Notes under the pieces: model-generated
Database searches by the model: none
Told to the model about the DNA's origin: nothing
Seen by the model: the letters and a program-made list of their open reading frames with translations, nothing else
Source of the DNA: Uliginosibacterium flavum
Lineage (GTDB): Bacteria > Pseudomonadota > Gammaproteobacteria > Burkholderiales > Rhodocyclaceae
Reading direction: 5' to 3'
NCBI RefSeq assembly: GCF_040566545.1
Contig: NZ_JBEWZI010000005.1
Location: 62,001 to 126,000, forward strand
Length of the DNA: 64,000 bases
Shown here: in pieces, positions 27,828 to 36,720 of the stretch
How positions within the stretch are numbered: the first letter of the stretch is position 1
Layout of the letters: each line of letters starts with the position of its first letter
Position numbers and translations under genes: made by a program

Positions 27828-27912
27828 CGACTGTCGGGCAAATGTCCTTTGGGCCAATGGCGCTTTCTTTGTCGATCAGAGAAAGTGTTTGCCGTGAGTT
27901 TGATTTTTTGCA

Positions 27913-27937
27913 GCGCGCCCGAAAGTTTCGGGCGCGC
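27913..27937. terminator. 25-bp near-perfect palindrome behind the DUF748 gene
   Basis: Twelve-base arms (27913-27924 and 27926-27937, GCGCGCCCGAAA and its complement) are separated by a single G. It can form a very stable hairpin 85 nt behind the DUF748 stop. There is no T run on either side in the expected place, so it is an atypical terminator or a protein site. Confidence 0.45.
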
Positions 27938-28037
27938 GTGCCGTTAATTCCAGAGATGGCTTGCGTAGGGGCAAGCAATGCAGCAAATGATGCAACAAGC
28001 CCCGGGGACACGAGGCTCGTGACAAAAGGAGGGGGTG

Positions 28038-30329
28038 ATGAGCCTCGTTGTTGATCAGCAATCTGGAGAGTCTGCCATGCCGGCAGAAGAGTCCTATCGG
28101 TTTGCCGAAGATCAGCCCGCAGAGCAGTCGGCTGCTGCCGATGAGTTATTGCAGCGACCATGGCGTGTGCTGGTCACCGACGATGATGAAGAAGTTCATC
28201 GTGCGACGACCTATGCCTTGCGCGGCATTGAGGTTGATGGCCGTCCGCTGGAATTGCTGCACGCGAGCAGCGCCCTCGAAGCGATTGAGCTGCTGAAAGT
28301 CGAGCGTGACATCGCGGTCGGCATGCTGGATGTCGTGATGGAAACTCCGGATGCAGGCTTGCGTCTGGTGGAGACGATCCGCAAGGATCTGGGTCTGCAC
28401 TCGATGCGCATCGTGCTGCGCACCGGCCAGCCCGGCTATGCGCCCGAGCTGGAGGTGATCCAGCGGTACGACATCAACGATTACCGTACCAAATCCGAAC
28501 TCAGCCAGACGCGTTTGATTACGACCCTGACAGCGGCCGTGCGCGCCTATGAACAGCTCGAACTGATCCGTGCGGCCAATCGTGGCATGGAGACTGTGGC
28601 ACGAGCCTCCAATGAAATTTTCCGCTTGCGCTCAACGCAGGAGTTTTCACGCGTACTGCTGCAGCACATGGCAGAGCTGTTCAGCCGGCCAGTAGATGGC
28701 GTGGTTTGCCTGGAGCAAGGCGCTGGCGACGCACAGCGCGACCATGGTCTGTATATCGAATTCGGCACAGGCCGCTACGCCGTAATGCAGGGCTGCATGG
28801 CCGACAAGGCGCTGGACGTCGAGCTGTTGCGCGCCATCCGGCGTTGTTCCGCGGCCCGTACCTGTGTCTTTGAATCCACGCGCTTTGCGATGTGGTTGGG
28901 CAGCGGCTCACGGGATGCGGTGGTGGTGGTGGATCTGGGGCAGTCCTTGCAGGGAGTCGAGCAACGACTGGTCGAGATGTTTGCTGCGAGCCTGGCGGTG
29001 GGCTTTGAAAATGTTGATTTGATTGAGCGTCTGGATTTCTTTGCCTTCTTCGATCCCCTGACACATCTGCCTAATCGCACGCGCTTCCTGTCGGATGTGG
29101 ATCAGGATTTGTATACGCGTCAGGGAGGATCCCGCTGCCTGGCGATTGCGGACATCGTGCGCTTTTCCGAGGTCAATGACGCTTTGGGGCATCGCTGCGG
29201 GGATTCGCTGCTGGTGGCTGTGGCGAAACGCCTGCGCGGGGCCATGGGCGCGGCGGTGAGCCTTTCACGGATTGCCGGTGATACTTTCGGGCTTTACGGC
29301 CCTGAAAACTCGATTGATCCTGGCGTGATCCGCAAGGCTTTCGAGCAGTCATTTTTTGTGCACGGCCATGCCTTGTCCGTGCAGATGCGCGTCGGGCTGG
29401 TGCGGGTCAGTCAGTGCAAAGGCAATGCCGTGGAACTGTTGCGCAATGCCAATCTGGCCTTGAGTCAGGCACGTCAGTCCAGTGGCAGCGCGTTCTGCGA
29501 GTTTTCCGTGATGATGTCTGAGGATGTGCAGACCCGCGTCAGCATGCTGCACAGCCTGCGCGCCGCGATCGACTTCAAGCGCGGTTTGACCCTGCATTAT
29601 CAGCCGCTGATGAACGCGTCCAGCGGTGAGGTCGTCGGCGTGGAGGCGCTGCTGCGCTGGCGCAATGATTTTGGCGAGATGGTGCCGCCGCAACGTTTTA
29701 TTCCCCTGGCCGAACGTACCGGCATGATCAATGAGCTGGGTTTGTGGGTGCTGGAGCAAGCGCTGGATCGATTGTCCGCCTGGCATCGCCAAGGCTATCG
29801 CCAGCTGGGGATGGCCGTGAATGTGTCTCCGGTGCAGTTACGTGCCGATGATTTTGTCATCAAGGTGCGCCAGATCATCGAGTTCTGCGATGTGCCACCA
29901 GCGCTGATCAGTTTTGATCTGACCGAATCCATCGGGCTGGAAGAACCGGTCTTGCTGGCGTCGCGCCTGATGGCTCTGCGCGAATTGGGGATTCGTCTGA
30001 CACTGGACGATTTCGGTACGGGGCACTCGTCCTTGCGTCAGTTGATGGGCTTGTGCACGGACATGGTGAAGATTGATCCGGGCTATATCGAAGAGATCGT
30101 CGAGTCGGCCGACGCGCGTGCGCTGGCGGCATCGATTGTGGATCTGGCCAAGAAGCGCAGCAGCTGCGTCATTGCGGAAGGCGTGGAAACCGCAGAACAG
30201 GCGCAAGCCCTGGTGGATATGGGCTGCGTGTTGATGCAGGGCTTTCATTTCGGCCGGCCGATGGCTGCCGATCAATTCGAACACTGGTTGCGTGCCAATA
30301 AGGCGAGCCTGCTGGTGAGCAATCCCTGA
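28038..30329 (+). CDS. Response regulator with DUF3369, degenerate GGDEF and EAL phosphodiesterase domains
   Basis: The 763-residue protein has a receiver domain (about 35-165; DDDEE acidic pocket, phospho-acceptor Asp in VGMLDVVME). A DUF3369 domain (about 180-330) follows, then a GGDEF domain whose motif is degraded (AGDTF), then an EAL domain (about 505-750). The EAL domain retains key residues: VEALLRW, NVSPVQL, FDLTES, LDDFGTG, VKIDPG and AEGVETAEQA. It should degrade cyclic-di-GMP under control of an unlinked histidine kinase. The ATG at 28038 follows AGGAGG by five bases. It could counter the two cyclases at 6418-10321. Confidence 0.9.
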   Translation: MSLVVDQQSGESAMPAEESYRFAEDQPAEQSAAADELLQRPWRVLVTDDDEEVHRATTYALRGIEVDGRPLELLHASSALEAIELLKVERDIAVGMLDVVMETPDAGLRLVETIRKDLGLHSMRIVLRTGQPGYAPELEVIQRYDINDYRTKSELSQTRLITTLTAAVRAYEQLELIRAANRGMETVARASNEIFRLRSTQEFSRVLLQHMAELFSRPVDGVVCLEQGAGDAQRDHGLYIEFGTGRYAVMQGCMADKALDVELLRAIRRCSAARTCVFESTRFAMWLGSGSRDAVVVVDLGQSLQGVEQRLVEMFAASLAVGFENVDLIERLDFFAFFDPLTHLPNRTRFLSDVDQDLYTRQGGSRCLAIADIVRFSEVNDALGHRCGDSLLVAVAKRLRGAMGAAVSLSRIAGDTFGLYGPENSIDPGVIRKAFEQSFFVHGHALSVQMRVGLVRVSQCKGNAVELLRNANLALSQARQSSGSAFCEFSVMMSEDVQTRVSMLHSLRAAIDFKRGLTLHYQPLMNASSGEVVGVEALLRWRNDFGEMVPPQRFIPLAERTGMINELGLWVLEQALDRLSAWHRQGYRQLGMAVNVSPVQLRADDFVIKVRQIIEFCDVPPALISFDLTESIGLEEPVLLASRLMALRELGIRLTLDDFGTGHSSLRQLMGLCTDMVKIDPGYIEEIVESADARALAASIVDLAKKRSSCVIAEGVETAEQAQALVDMGCVLMQGFHFGRPMAADQFEHWLRANKASLLVSNP

Positions 30330-30365
30330 TTTTGTATAAGGAGCGGCTTTAGCCGCGAATTGCCG

Positions 30366-30496
30366 CTCCCGAAGATCCGCTCCTGTACTCCCTCTGCAAC
30401 ATACCTGCCCGAAGACCCAATACGGGCAAGGCTCTGCAAGCACGCCCACTCAGCACCCAGTCCTCATTGCTCAGTCCTCTGCTGCAGGCAGGCGCG
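30366..30496 (+). repeat. Composite intergenic repeat: GAAGA-family unit joined to heptamer array behind pabBC
   Basis: From about 30368 to 30448 the sequence aligns with 40130-40209 (cccgaagatcc, cccgaagaccc, ggctctgcaagcacgcccac). From 30449 it runs in 7-base steps: CTCAGCA, CCCAGTC, CTCATTG, CTCAGTC, CTCTGCT. A 22-base unit at 30470-30491 recurs with one change at 30497-30518, inside the 3' end of pabBC and across its stop codon. Confidence 0.65.
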
Positions 30497-30497
30497 C

Positions 30498-32327
30498 TCA
30501 GTCCTCTGCCGCAGGCAGCAGCTTCACCTCCACCAGCCCACGCAAGGCATTGCCCAGCCAGATGCGGCGGGCTTTCAACAAGTCTTCTTTGCTCAAGACG
30601 GCCTCGACGGCGCGTCCCTCGGCCAGCAGTTGCGCACGCAGCACGCCGGGCAGCAATCCGCAGAGCAGTTCCGGCGTGCGCAAGGGGCCGTCATCCAATT
30701 CCAGGAACAGGTTGCTGCGCGCGCCTTCGCAAAGTTCGCCGCGTTCATTGCAGAAAATCACGTCGAACAGGCCGGCTTCCATCGCAGCTTTGAGGGCTGT
30801 TTCGTAAAAGACACGTGCCGTACTTTTGTGGCGCAGACGCGGATCGTTCGAGTTCAGCGCAAACGGAGCCCAGGCTGTTTTCTGATCCATCGCGGGGGCT
30901 TCCAGCGCAGCCGCAAGCAGACTGGTTTTGCCGTCACGTGCCATGGAGAGGCGCACCCGTTGGGCGTGTGCAGGAAGGGTGGCTGCAAACTCAAGCAGCA
31001 TGCGGCTCTGCGAGGCATGGTCAAAAACGAAGCCCAGTTCCTGCGCCGAGCGTGCCAGACGCGCCAGATGCCAGTCGAGGTCGGGATAGCTCGTCTGGGG
31101 CGTCCATTTCAGGGTTTCGATCAGCTCGAGATCCGTGCCCAGTTTGCGCACGAAATCGGCTTTGGCCAGGCACTCGCGATATTCTGCCGCGGCTTGGGAA
31201 TCGGCTACGATGCCGCTGCCGACATCCAGCCGGAAGTACCCGTCGGCGCGCAGCAGCAGGGTGCGGATTGGCACATTCAGGCTGAAATCACCATCAGGGG
31301 CGAGCCAGCCGAGGGCGCCACAGTAGAGGCCGCGCGGGCCGTCTTCAAGCGCGTGAATGATCTGCATGGCGCGAATCTTCGGGGCGCCGGTAATTGAACC
31401 GCAGGGAAACAGCGCCCTCAAAACGGTCTCGAATTTTGCGTCTACCGGGGCTGCACGCACCGTTGATGTGAGCTGGAAAACGGTTTGGAAGACCTCCAGC
31501 TCGAACAGCTGCTCGACGCGCACGCCGCCCGGCGGCGCGAGGCGGCCCAGATCATTGCGGATCAGGTCCACGATCATCAGGTTTTCGGCGCGATCCTTGG
31601 TCGAGGCTTGCAGTGCGGCGGCATTGGCGGCGTCGATGCCTGGATCCTGACTGCGTTGGGCGGTGCCCTTCATCGGGCGGCAAATGAGTTCTGCGCCCCG
31701 GTGAGCGACGAAGAGTTCGGGCGAGCGTGACAGAATCCAGTCCTGCCCGTCGAAGATCAGGGCGCCGTGTGCGACCGGCTGGGTTTCGCGCAGGCGGGCA
31801 AAGAGGGCGATTGGGTGCCCGAAGGCCTGGCCGTAGAGCGGGAAGGTGAGATTGGTCTGGTAACAATCGCCTGCGTAAATCCAGGCCAGGATGCGTTCGA
31901 CGGCTGTGGCGTGGCGGGCTTCGTCCCAGTCAGGCTGCAGGCTGAGGATGCCAGCTTCCTTTTCCTGCGGGCTGAGGCGGGCCAGCGCACTTTGCCAGAA
32001 TGTGGCAATCGCGTCGCCGCTGATCCGGCTGCACTGTGCAAACACCCATGCCTTCAAGAGTAGCTCTGCGTGGCTGTCTTCAGGTAGTGTGTCGTGAAGA
32101 GCCGCTTCCAGAGCGGCTCCCAGCTCATAGTTCCCTGCAAAGGCAATCCAGTGGCCGCTGTTGCGGGCGGCCTCGATGGCTGCCAGTGCGCCAGGTAGCT
32201 CGGCTGGGGTGTGTGCGGAAATGCAGCACAGCAGATTCTGCAGCAGGTTTAGCTGTGCCGGATCGCCGAGATTGTCTTCAAAAACGGCGAAGGGGCGATC
32301 AAAGCGGGGTGCTGACGCAGAAGTCAA
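30498..32327 (-). CDS. pabB: Fused aminodeoxychorismate synthase component I / aminodeoxychorismate lyase
   Basis: This 609-residue protein has an N-terminal chorismate-binding domain (about 60-370; CYQTNLTFPL, ICRPMKGTAQR, NLMIVDLIRNDLGR, GSITGAPKIRAMQII). It is fused to a C-terminal class IV aminotransferase-like lyase (about 400-605; ALKAAMEAGLFDVIFCNERG, EGARSNLFL). Together they make 4-aminobenzoate from aminodeoxychorismate precursors for folate. Such PabB-PabC fusions are known in beta- and gammaproteobacteria. The start shown is a TTG (MTSASAPRFDRPF) ten bases after the mltD stop, with no clear ribosome site, so it is uncertain. The stop codon lies inside a heptamer repeat. Confidence 0.87.
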   Translation of the reverse strand: MTSASAPRFDRPFAVFEDNLGDPAQLNLLQNLLCCISAHTPAELPGALAAIEAARNSGHWIAFAGNYELGAALEAALHDTLPEDSHAELLLKAWVFAQCSRISGDAIATFWQSALARLSPQEKEAGILSLQPDWDEARHATAVERILAWIYAGDCYQTNLTFPLYGQAFGHPIALFARLRETQPVAHGALIFDGQDWILSRSPELFVAHRGAELICRPMKGTAQRSQDPGIDAANAAALQASTKDRAENLMIVDLIRNDLGRLAPPGGVRVEQLFELEVFQTVFQLTSTVRAAPVDAKFETVLRALFPCGSITGAPKIRAMQIIHALEDGPRGLYCGALGWLAPDGDFSLNVPIRTLLLRADGYFRLDVGSGIVADSQAAAEYRECLAKADFVRKLGTDLELIETLKWTPQTSYPDLDWHLARLARSAQELGFVFDHASQSRMLLEFAATLPAHAQRVRLSMARDGKTSLLAAALEAPAMDQKTAWAPFALNSNDPRLRHKSTARVFYETALKAAMEAGLFDVIFCNERGELCEGARSNLFLELDDGPLRTPELLCGLLPGVLRAQLLAEGRAVEAVLSKEDLLKARRIWLGNALRGLVEVKLLPAAED

Positions 32328-32336
32328 ATCAGCGGA

Positions 32337-33722
32337 TCAGCTGCGAGGCCCGGATTTGCGGGCGGCGACCGGGCGTTTCATGGCCTTGCTCAGTGCGCGC
32401 GGCGGGCTCTGCCGGACGGAAGCAATCTTGCCGGGCTTGGTTGTGGCCAGTTCGGTGTCGGTGGTCTGCGGAATGAGCAAGGTATAGCCCGCAGCCAGCC
32501 GTGCCCGTGGTGCCAGGCCGTTCGCCGAGCGTAGAACATCGCTGCTCAGGCGCAGGCGCTGGGCGACTTCCTCGACCCGAGCTGTACGCGGCACGGTGTA
32601 AGTCTTCCAGCTGATGAGGGACTGACCCGCGTGGGCAGCGAGGTTCTCGCGGAATTTGTTCGCGTTTTCAACCGGCAGCACCAGATCGGCAGAGTGGCTG
32701 CCCGGGATGACCGGACGATTGAAGGCCGGGTTAAGGGCTTGAAATTCCGATGTGGGCATTTCTGCGAAGCGCGCTGCAACGGCGACGTCCATGCCTTGCG
32801 TGCGCTCGACCGTAACAAAATAAGGCTCGTTGGGGATATTCGGCAATTTGATGCCGTAGCGCTCCGGGTGCGCCACGATCATCTTGATGGCTTGCAGTTT
32901 GGGTACGTACTGAGCCGTCTCGGCAGGCATCCTGAGGCTGTTGAAATCGGTCGGCTTGCCGGCATTGCGGTTCGAGTTGACCGCACGCAGAACGGCGTTC
33001 TCGCCCCAGTTATAGGAAGCCAGCGCCAGGTGCCAGTCGCCTTGCAATTCATACACGGCCTGCAGATAGGTTAGCGCTGCGGTGGTCGAGGCCAGCACGT
33101 CGCGGCGCTCATCCACCCACCAGTTTTGTTGTAACTGGAAGTCTTTGCCTGTCGATGGAATGAACTGCCACAGGCCTGCCGCCTTGGCAGAGGAGAAGGC
33201 CATCGGGTTGTAAGCACTCTCCACCAGTGGCAGAAGCGCCATCTCGGTCGGCATGCCGCGTTTTTCCAGCTCGACAACGATGTGATACATGTACTTGCGG
33301 CCGCGTTCAAGGATGTTGGTCACGGCTTGCGGGTGCGCAGTGAAGGCGGCGAGGTGTTTGTCGACGATGGGATTTTCCAGATTCGGCATGCCGAAGCCGC
33401 GGCGCATGCGTGTCCAGATGTCAGCACTTTGGCTGGTGAGGTCCATAGTCTGGACGTTGGCGCGTGCGCGCTGCAGTTCTGTGGCGAAGCCGGAGACGTT
33501 TGAGCTGGAGTTGTTTGAACCGGAGATATTCGAGCCAGAGATTTCCATGCGGGCTGGCGGGGCGCTGGCGGGGCTTGTGCTGGACAGGGCCGTGCTGATG
33601 GTCAGCGCATCAAAGCGCGACGTGCTAGTCGTGTCGTCTGGTGCCGCTGTCTGCTGGGCACTTAGCAGGGGTGCGCAGCCGATAAGCAGCGCGGACAAGC
33701 TGATCAGCAGAATATGCTTCAT
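32337..33722 (-). CDS. mltD: Membrane-bound lytic murein transglycosylase D
   Basis: The 461-residue lipoprotein starts MKHILLISLSALLIGC, with the lipobox cysteine at residue 16. The SLT domain (about 120-270) carries the catalytic Glu in LLPLVESAYNPMAFS and the family segments AAGLWQFIPSTGKDF and ALASYNWGENAVLRA. A LysM repeat lies at the C-terminus (YTVPRTARVEEVAQRLRLS...NGL). It cleaves peptidoglycan glycan strands to 1,6-anhydromuropeptides. The start at 33722 is chosen for the signal sequence; 13 residues upstream are unlike it. Confidence 0.9.
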   Translation of the reverse strand: MKHILLISLSALLIGCAPLLSAQQTAAPDDTTSTSRFDALTISTALSSTSPASAPPARMEISGSNISGSNNSSSNVSGFATELQRARANVQTMDLTSQSADIWTRMRRGFGMPNLENPIVDKHLAAFTAHPQAVTNILERGRKYMYHIVVELEKRGMPTEMALLPLVESAYNPMAFSSAKAAGLWQFIPSTGKDFQLQQNWWVDERRDVLASTTAALTYLQAVYELQGDWHLALASYNWGENAVLRAVNSNRNAGKPTDFNSLRMPAETAQYVPKLQAIKMIVAHPERYGIKLPNIPNEPYFVTVERTQGMDVAVAARFAEMPTSEFQALNPAFNRPVIPGSHSADLVLPVENANKFRENLAAHAGQSLISWKTYTVPRTARVEEVAQRLRLSSDVLRSANGLAPRARLAAGYTLLIPQTTDTELATTKPGKIASVRQSPPRALSKAMKRPVAARKSGPRS

Positions 33723-33931
33723 TAAGTATGCTCCGGGGTCCGGATTGGACTGAGCCCACATTTTACGGCCTCATGTTCAAAAGGGAAGGAGATGTTTTTT
33801 TATTGCAGGCAGCAGGCCAACCTGAAAACCGTTTTTGAGGTGAAGGCTGTCAAGGCGACAAAACCTTGTGCCCGCCTGAATTTTCGCGGTATTCGGTGCG
33901 TCCTGCTGTGGTTTTCAGGGTCACAGGTGCG

Positions 33932-33957
33932 AAAAAAAGCCACTCCGCAGAGTGGCT
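33932..33957 (-). terminator. Rho-independent terminator of typA
   Basis: On the leftward strand the stem AGCCACTC / GAGTGGCT with a four-base loop is followed by seven T. It lies eight bases behind the typA stop codon. The outer edge reads TCTTCAG, the core of the dispersed repeat family. Confidence 0.9.
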
Positions 33958-33964
33958 CTTCAGA

Positions 33965-35782
33965 TCAGGCCTTCGCAGCACTGAAGGCGCGCTTGCGCTC
34001 GTGTTCCTTGAGGAAACGCTTGCGCAGACGGATCGATTTCGGAGTGATTTCGACCAGTTCGTCGTCGGCAATGAATTCGATGGCCGATTCCAACGTGAGC
34101 AGGATCGGCGGAACCAGACGCACAGCTTCATCGGTGCCGGACGAGCGCACGTTGGTGAGCTGCTTGCCCTTGATCGGATTGACCACCAAGTCGTTTTCGC
34201 GCGAGTGAATACCGATGATGATGCCTTCGTACACCGGGTCGTTGTGCGACACGAACATCTTGCCGCGATCCTGCAGTTTCCAGATCGCGTAAGCCACGGC
34301 AACGCCATCGTCCTGGCTGATCAGCACGCCATTGCGACGCTCTGACATGGTCGCTGCCATCGGGGCGTATTCGTCAAACACGTGACTGGCCAGGCCGGTG
34401 CCGCGTGTCAGGGTCAGGAATTCGCCCTGGAAGCCGATCAGGCCACGTGCCGGAATGCGGTATTCCAGACGCACACGACCCTTGCCGTCCGGCTGCATAT
34501 CCTGCAGTTCGCCACGGCGACGGCCGAGTTCTTCCATCACGCCGCCCTGGTTGTCTTCTTCCACGTCGACGGTGAGCATTTCATATGGCTCGCACTTCAC
34601 ACCGTTAATTTCACGGAACACGACGCGCGGGCGGCCCACGGCCAGCTCAAAGCCTTCGCGGCGCATGGTTTCCAGCAGAATCGTCAGGTGCAACTCGCCA
34701 CGGCCGGAGACTTCGAACACGTCGGAATCTTCGGTATCGACAACGCGCAGCGCGACATTCTTCAGCAATTCTTTATGCAGACGCTCGCGGATCTGGCGGC
34801 TGGTGACGAACTTGCCTTCACGGCCGGCGAGTGGCGAGGAGTTGACCTGGAAGTTCATGGTCAGCGTCGGCTCATCCACGGCGATAGGTGTCATGCCTTC
34901 GAGTTTTTCAGGCGCGCAGATCGTCACACCGATACCAACTTGATCAATGCCGCTGACCAGAATGATGTCGCCGGCTTCAGCGTAATCCGTCTGAACGCGC
35001 TCCAGACCCTTGAAGGTCAGTACCTGACCAACTTTGGATTTGCCAATTTGCTTGTCGCCCATCATGACCGCGACTTCCTGATTTGTCTTGATGCTGCCAC
35101 GCTTGATGCGGCCGATACCCAGCTGGCCGATATAGGTCGAATAATCCAGCGAGCAGATCTGCACTTGCAGCGGGCCGTCAGCATTCACTTCGGGCTGCGG
35201 TACGTGCTTGAGGATGGCTTCAAAAATCGCGACCATGTCGGTGCCGGGTTTGTCTGCATCCAGCATGGCGTAGCCGTTCAGCGCGGAGGCATAAACAACC
35301 GGGAAATCGAGTTGCTCTTCGGATGCGCCGAGCTTGTCAAACAAATCGAAGGTCTGGTTGATGACCCAGTCCGGGCGTGCGCCGGGACGGTCAATCTTGT
35401 TGACGACGACGATGGGCTTGAGGCCCAGGGCCAGCGCCTTGCGCGTCACGAAACGCGTTTGCGGCATCGGGCCTTCGACGGCATCGACCAGCAGCAATAC
35501 ACCATCGACCATCGACAGTACGCGCTCGACTTCACCGCCGAAGTCGGCGTGTCCAGGGGTGTCGACGATATTGATGTGGGTTTCGCCATACTGAATGGCG
35601 CAGTTCTTGGCCAGAATCGTGATGCCGCGTTCTTTTTCAAGATCGTTGCTGTCCATCACGCGCTCGGTCACTGCCTGGTGGGCGGCGAAGGTGCCAGATT
35701 GGCGAAGAAGTTGGTCGACCAGCGTGGTCTTACCATGATCGACGTGGGCGATAATGGCGATGTTGCGAATGGCGCGGCTCAT
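33965..35782 (-). CDS. typA: Ribosome-associated GTPase TypA/BipA
   Basis: The 605-residue translational GTPase has G1 AHVDHGKTTLVDQLL, switch II DTPGHADFGGEVERVL and G4 VVNKIDRPGARPDW. It also has EF-G-like domains III and V (SGRGELHLTILLETMRREGFELAVG, then PARGLIGFQGEFLTLTRG) and the BipA-specific C-terminal domain. It assists 50S assembly and stress adaptation. Full length and the ATG at 35782 agree with the family. It is a single-gene unit with its own terminator. Confidence 0.96.
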   Translation of the reverse strand: MSRAIRNIAIIAHVDHGKTTLVDQLLRQSGTFAAHQAVTERVMDSNDLEKERGITILAKNCAIQYGETHINIVDTPGHADFGGEVERVLSMVDGVLLLVDAVEGPMPQTRFVTRKALALGLKPIVVVNKIDRPGARPDWVINQTFDLFDKLGASEEQLDFPVVYASALNGYAMLDADKPGTDMVAIFEAILKHVPQPEVNADGPLQVQICSLDYSTYIGQLGIGRIKRGSIKTNQEVAVMMGDKQIGKSKVGQVLTFKGLERVQTDYAEAGDIILVSGIDQVGIGVTICAPEKLEGMTPIAVDEPTLTMNFQVNSSPLAGREGKFVTSRQIRERLHKELLKNVALRVVDTEDSDVFEVSGRGELHLTILLETMRREGFELAVGRPRVVFREINGVKCEPYEMLTVDVEEDNQGGVMEELGRRRGELQDMQPDGKGRVRLEYRIPARGLIGFQGEFLTLTRGTGLASHVFDEYAPMAATMSERRNGVLISQDDGVAVAYAIWKLQDRGKMFVSHNDPVYEGIIIGIHSRENDLVVNPIKGKQLTNVRSSGTDEAVRLVPPILLTLESAIEFIADDELVEITPKSIRLRKRFLKEHERKRAFSAAKA

Positions 35783-35828
35783 GGTGTCTTGGCTTGCAGG
35801 GGGAAGAGAATGGGTCGAGGAGTCAAGG

Positions 35829-35842
35829 CCGGTTTAAACCGG
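35829..35842. promoter_or_regulatory. 14-bp perfect palindrome in the typA leader
   Basis: CCGGTTTAAACCGG is fully self-complementary and lies 47-60 nt upstream of the typA ATG, downstream of the probable promoter. It could be an operator or a leader hairpin. Confidence 0.4.
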
Positions 35843-35873
35843 ACTATGTAACTGCTTGATAGAAAAGCCCTCA

Positions 35874-35882
35874 ATTGTAGCA
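35874..35882 (-). promoter_or_regulatory. Probable extended -10 promoter of typA
   Basis: On the leftward strand TGCTACAAT matches the extended -10 form TGnTATAAT (one change). No good -35 is present at 17 bp, which fits an extended -10 promoter. It would give a leader of about 85 nt. Confidence 0.45.
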
Positions 35883-35976
35883 CGCCAACTGGGCATACTC
35901 GTGGGTAAGTGCCAAGAGAAGCGTGCTGGCGGACGTGCTAACATCGCCCGCACATCCTTATTCCGGCATTCCTGAC

Positions 35977-36720
35977 ATGATCGCAATCATCGGTGGCAGC
36001 GGCTTGAGCCAGCTTTCCAACCTTGACATTTCACGGCGCGAAGTCATGCGCACACCTTACGGCGAGCCCTCCGGCGCTTTGCAGTTCGGTCACTTGTGTG
36101 ATCAGCAGACGGTGTTCATCGCCCGTCATGGCTACGGTCACACCATTCCGCCACATGCCGTCAATTACCGCGCCAATATATGGGCCTTGAAGCATGCCGG
36201 CGCCGAAGCGATTGTCTCGGTGGCGTCGGTCGGTGGCATCGCTCCGGATCTCGGCCCGGGGGTGATTCTTGTGCCCGACCAGATCATTGACTACACATGG
36301 GGACGCAACGCCACCTTTTTCGATGGTGGCGACACGCCGGTCGTACACGTTGATTTCACCGAGCCCTATGATTCCCGTTTGCGCCAGCGCATCCTTTCCG
36401 CAGCGGCCCGCGCGGGCGAAGGCGTGGTCGACGGTGGTACCTATGCCGCCACACAGGGGCCGCGCCTTGAATCAACGGCTGAGGTCAATCGTCTGGACCG
36501 TGATGGTGCCCACGTTGTCGGCATGACCGGCATGCCTGAAGCAGTGCTGGCGCGCGAACTTGGCATCCCTTACGCCGCGATTCTGGTGGTATCCAATCAC
36601 GCAGCCGGGCGCGGCAGCAGTGAGCACGGCATTCAGATGGAAGAAATTGAAGCCACTCTCAAGCTGGCAATGGGGCGTGTACACAATCTTTTGCAACACT
36701 TTTGTGGCGCCTGCCCATGA
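35977..36720 (+). CDS. mtnP: S-methyl-5'-thioinosine phosphorylase (MTAP/PNP family)
   Basis: The 247-residue protein has IAIIGGSGLSQLSN, the phosphate-binding RHGYGHTIPPHAVNYRANIWALK, GGTYAATQGPRLEST and VGMTGMPEAVLARELGIPYAAIL. The purine-site segment reads VVSNHAAG; an Asn here favours 6-oxopurines, so methylthioinosine rather than methylthioadenosine is the likely substrate, as in pseudomonads. It recycles methylthio-nucleosides from polyamine and quorum-signal synthesis. The start at 35977 is chosen at the strand MIAIIGGSG. The stop overlaps the def start (ATGA). Confidence 0.85.
   Translation: MIAIIGGSGLSQLSNLDISRREVMRTPYGEPSGALQFGHLCDQQTVFIARHGYGHTIPPHAVNYRANIWALKHAGAEAIVSVASVGGIAPDLGPGVILVPDQIIDYTWGRNATFFDGGDTPVVHVDFTEPYDSRLRQRILSAAARAGEGVVDGGTYAATQGPRLESTAEVNRLDRDGAHVVGMTGMPEAVLARELGIPYAAILVVSNHAAGRGSSEHGIQMEEIEATLKLAMGRVHNLLQHFCGACP

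Noticed and set aside
34382..35851. 489-codon rightward open frame opposite typA
   Set aside because: It is the antisense of a full, well-conserved typA; long antisense frames are common in GC-rich DNA and it shows no family features or ribosome site.
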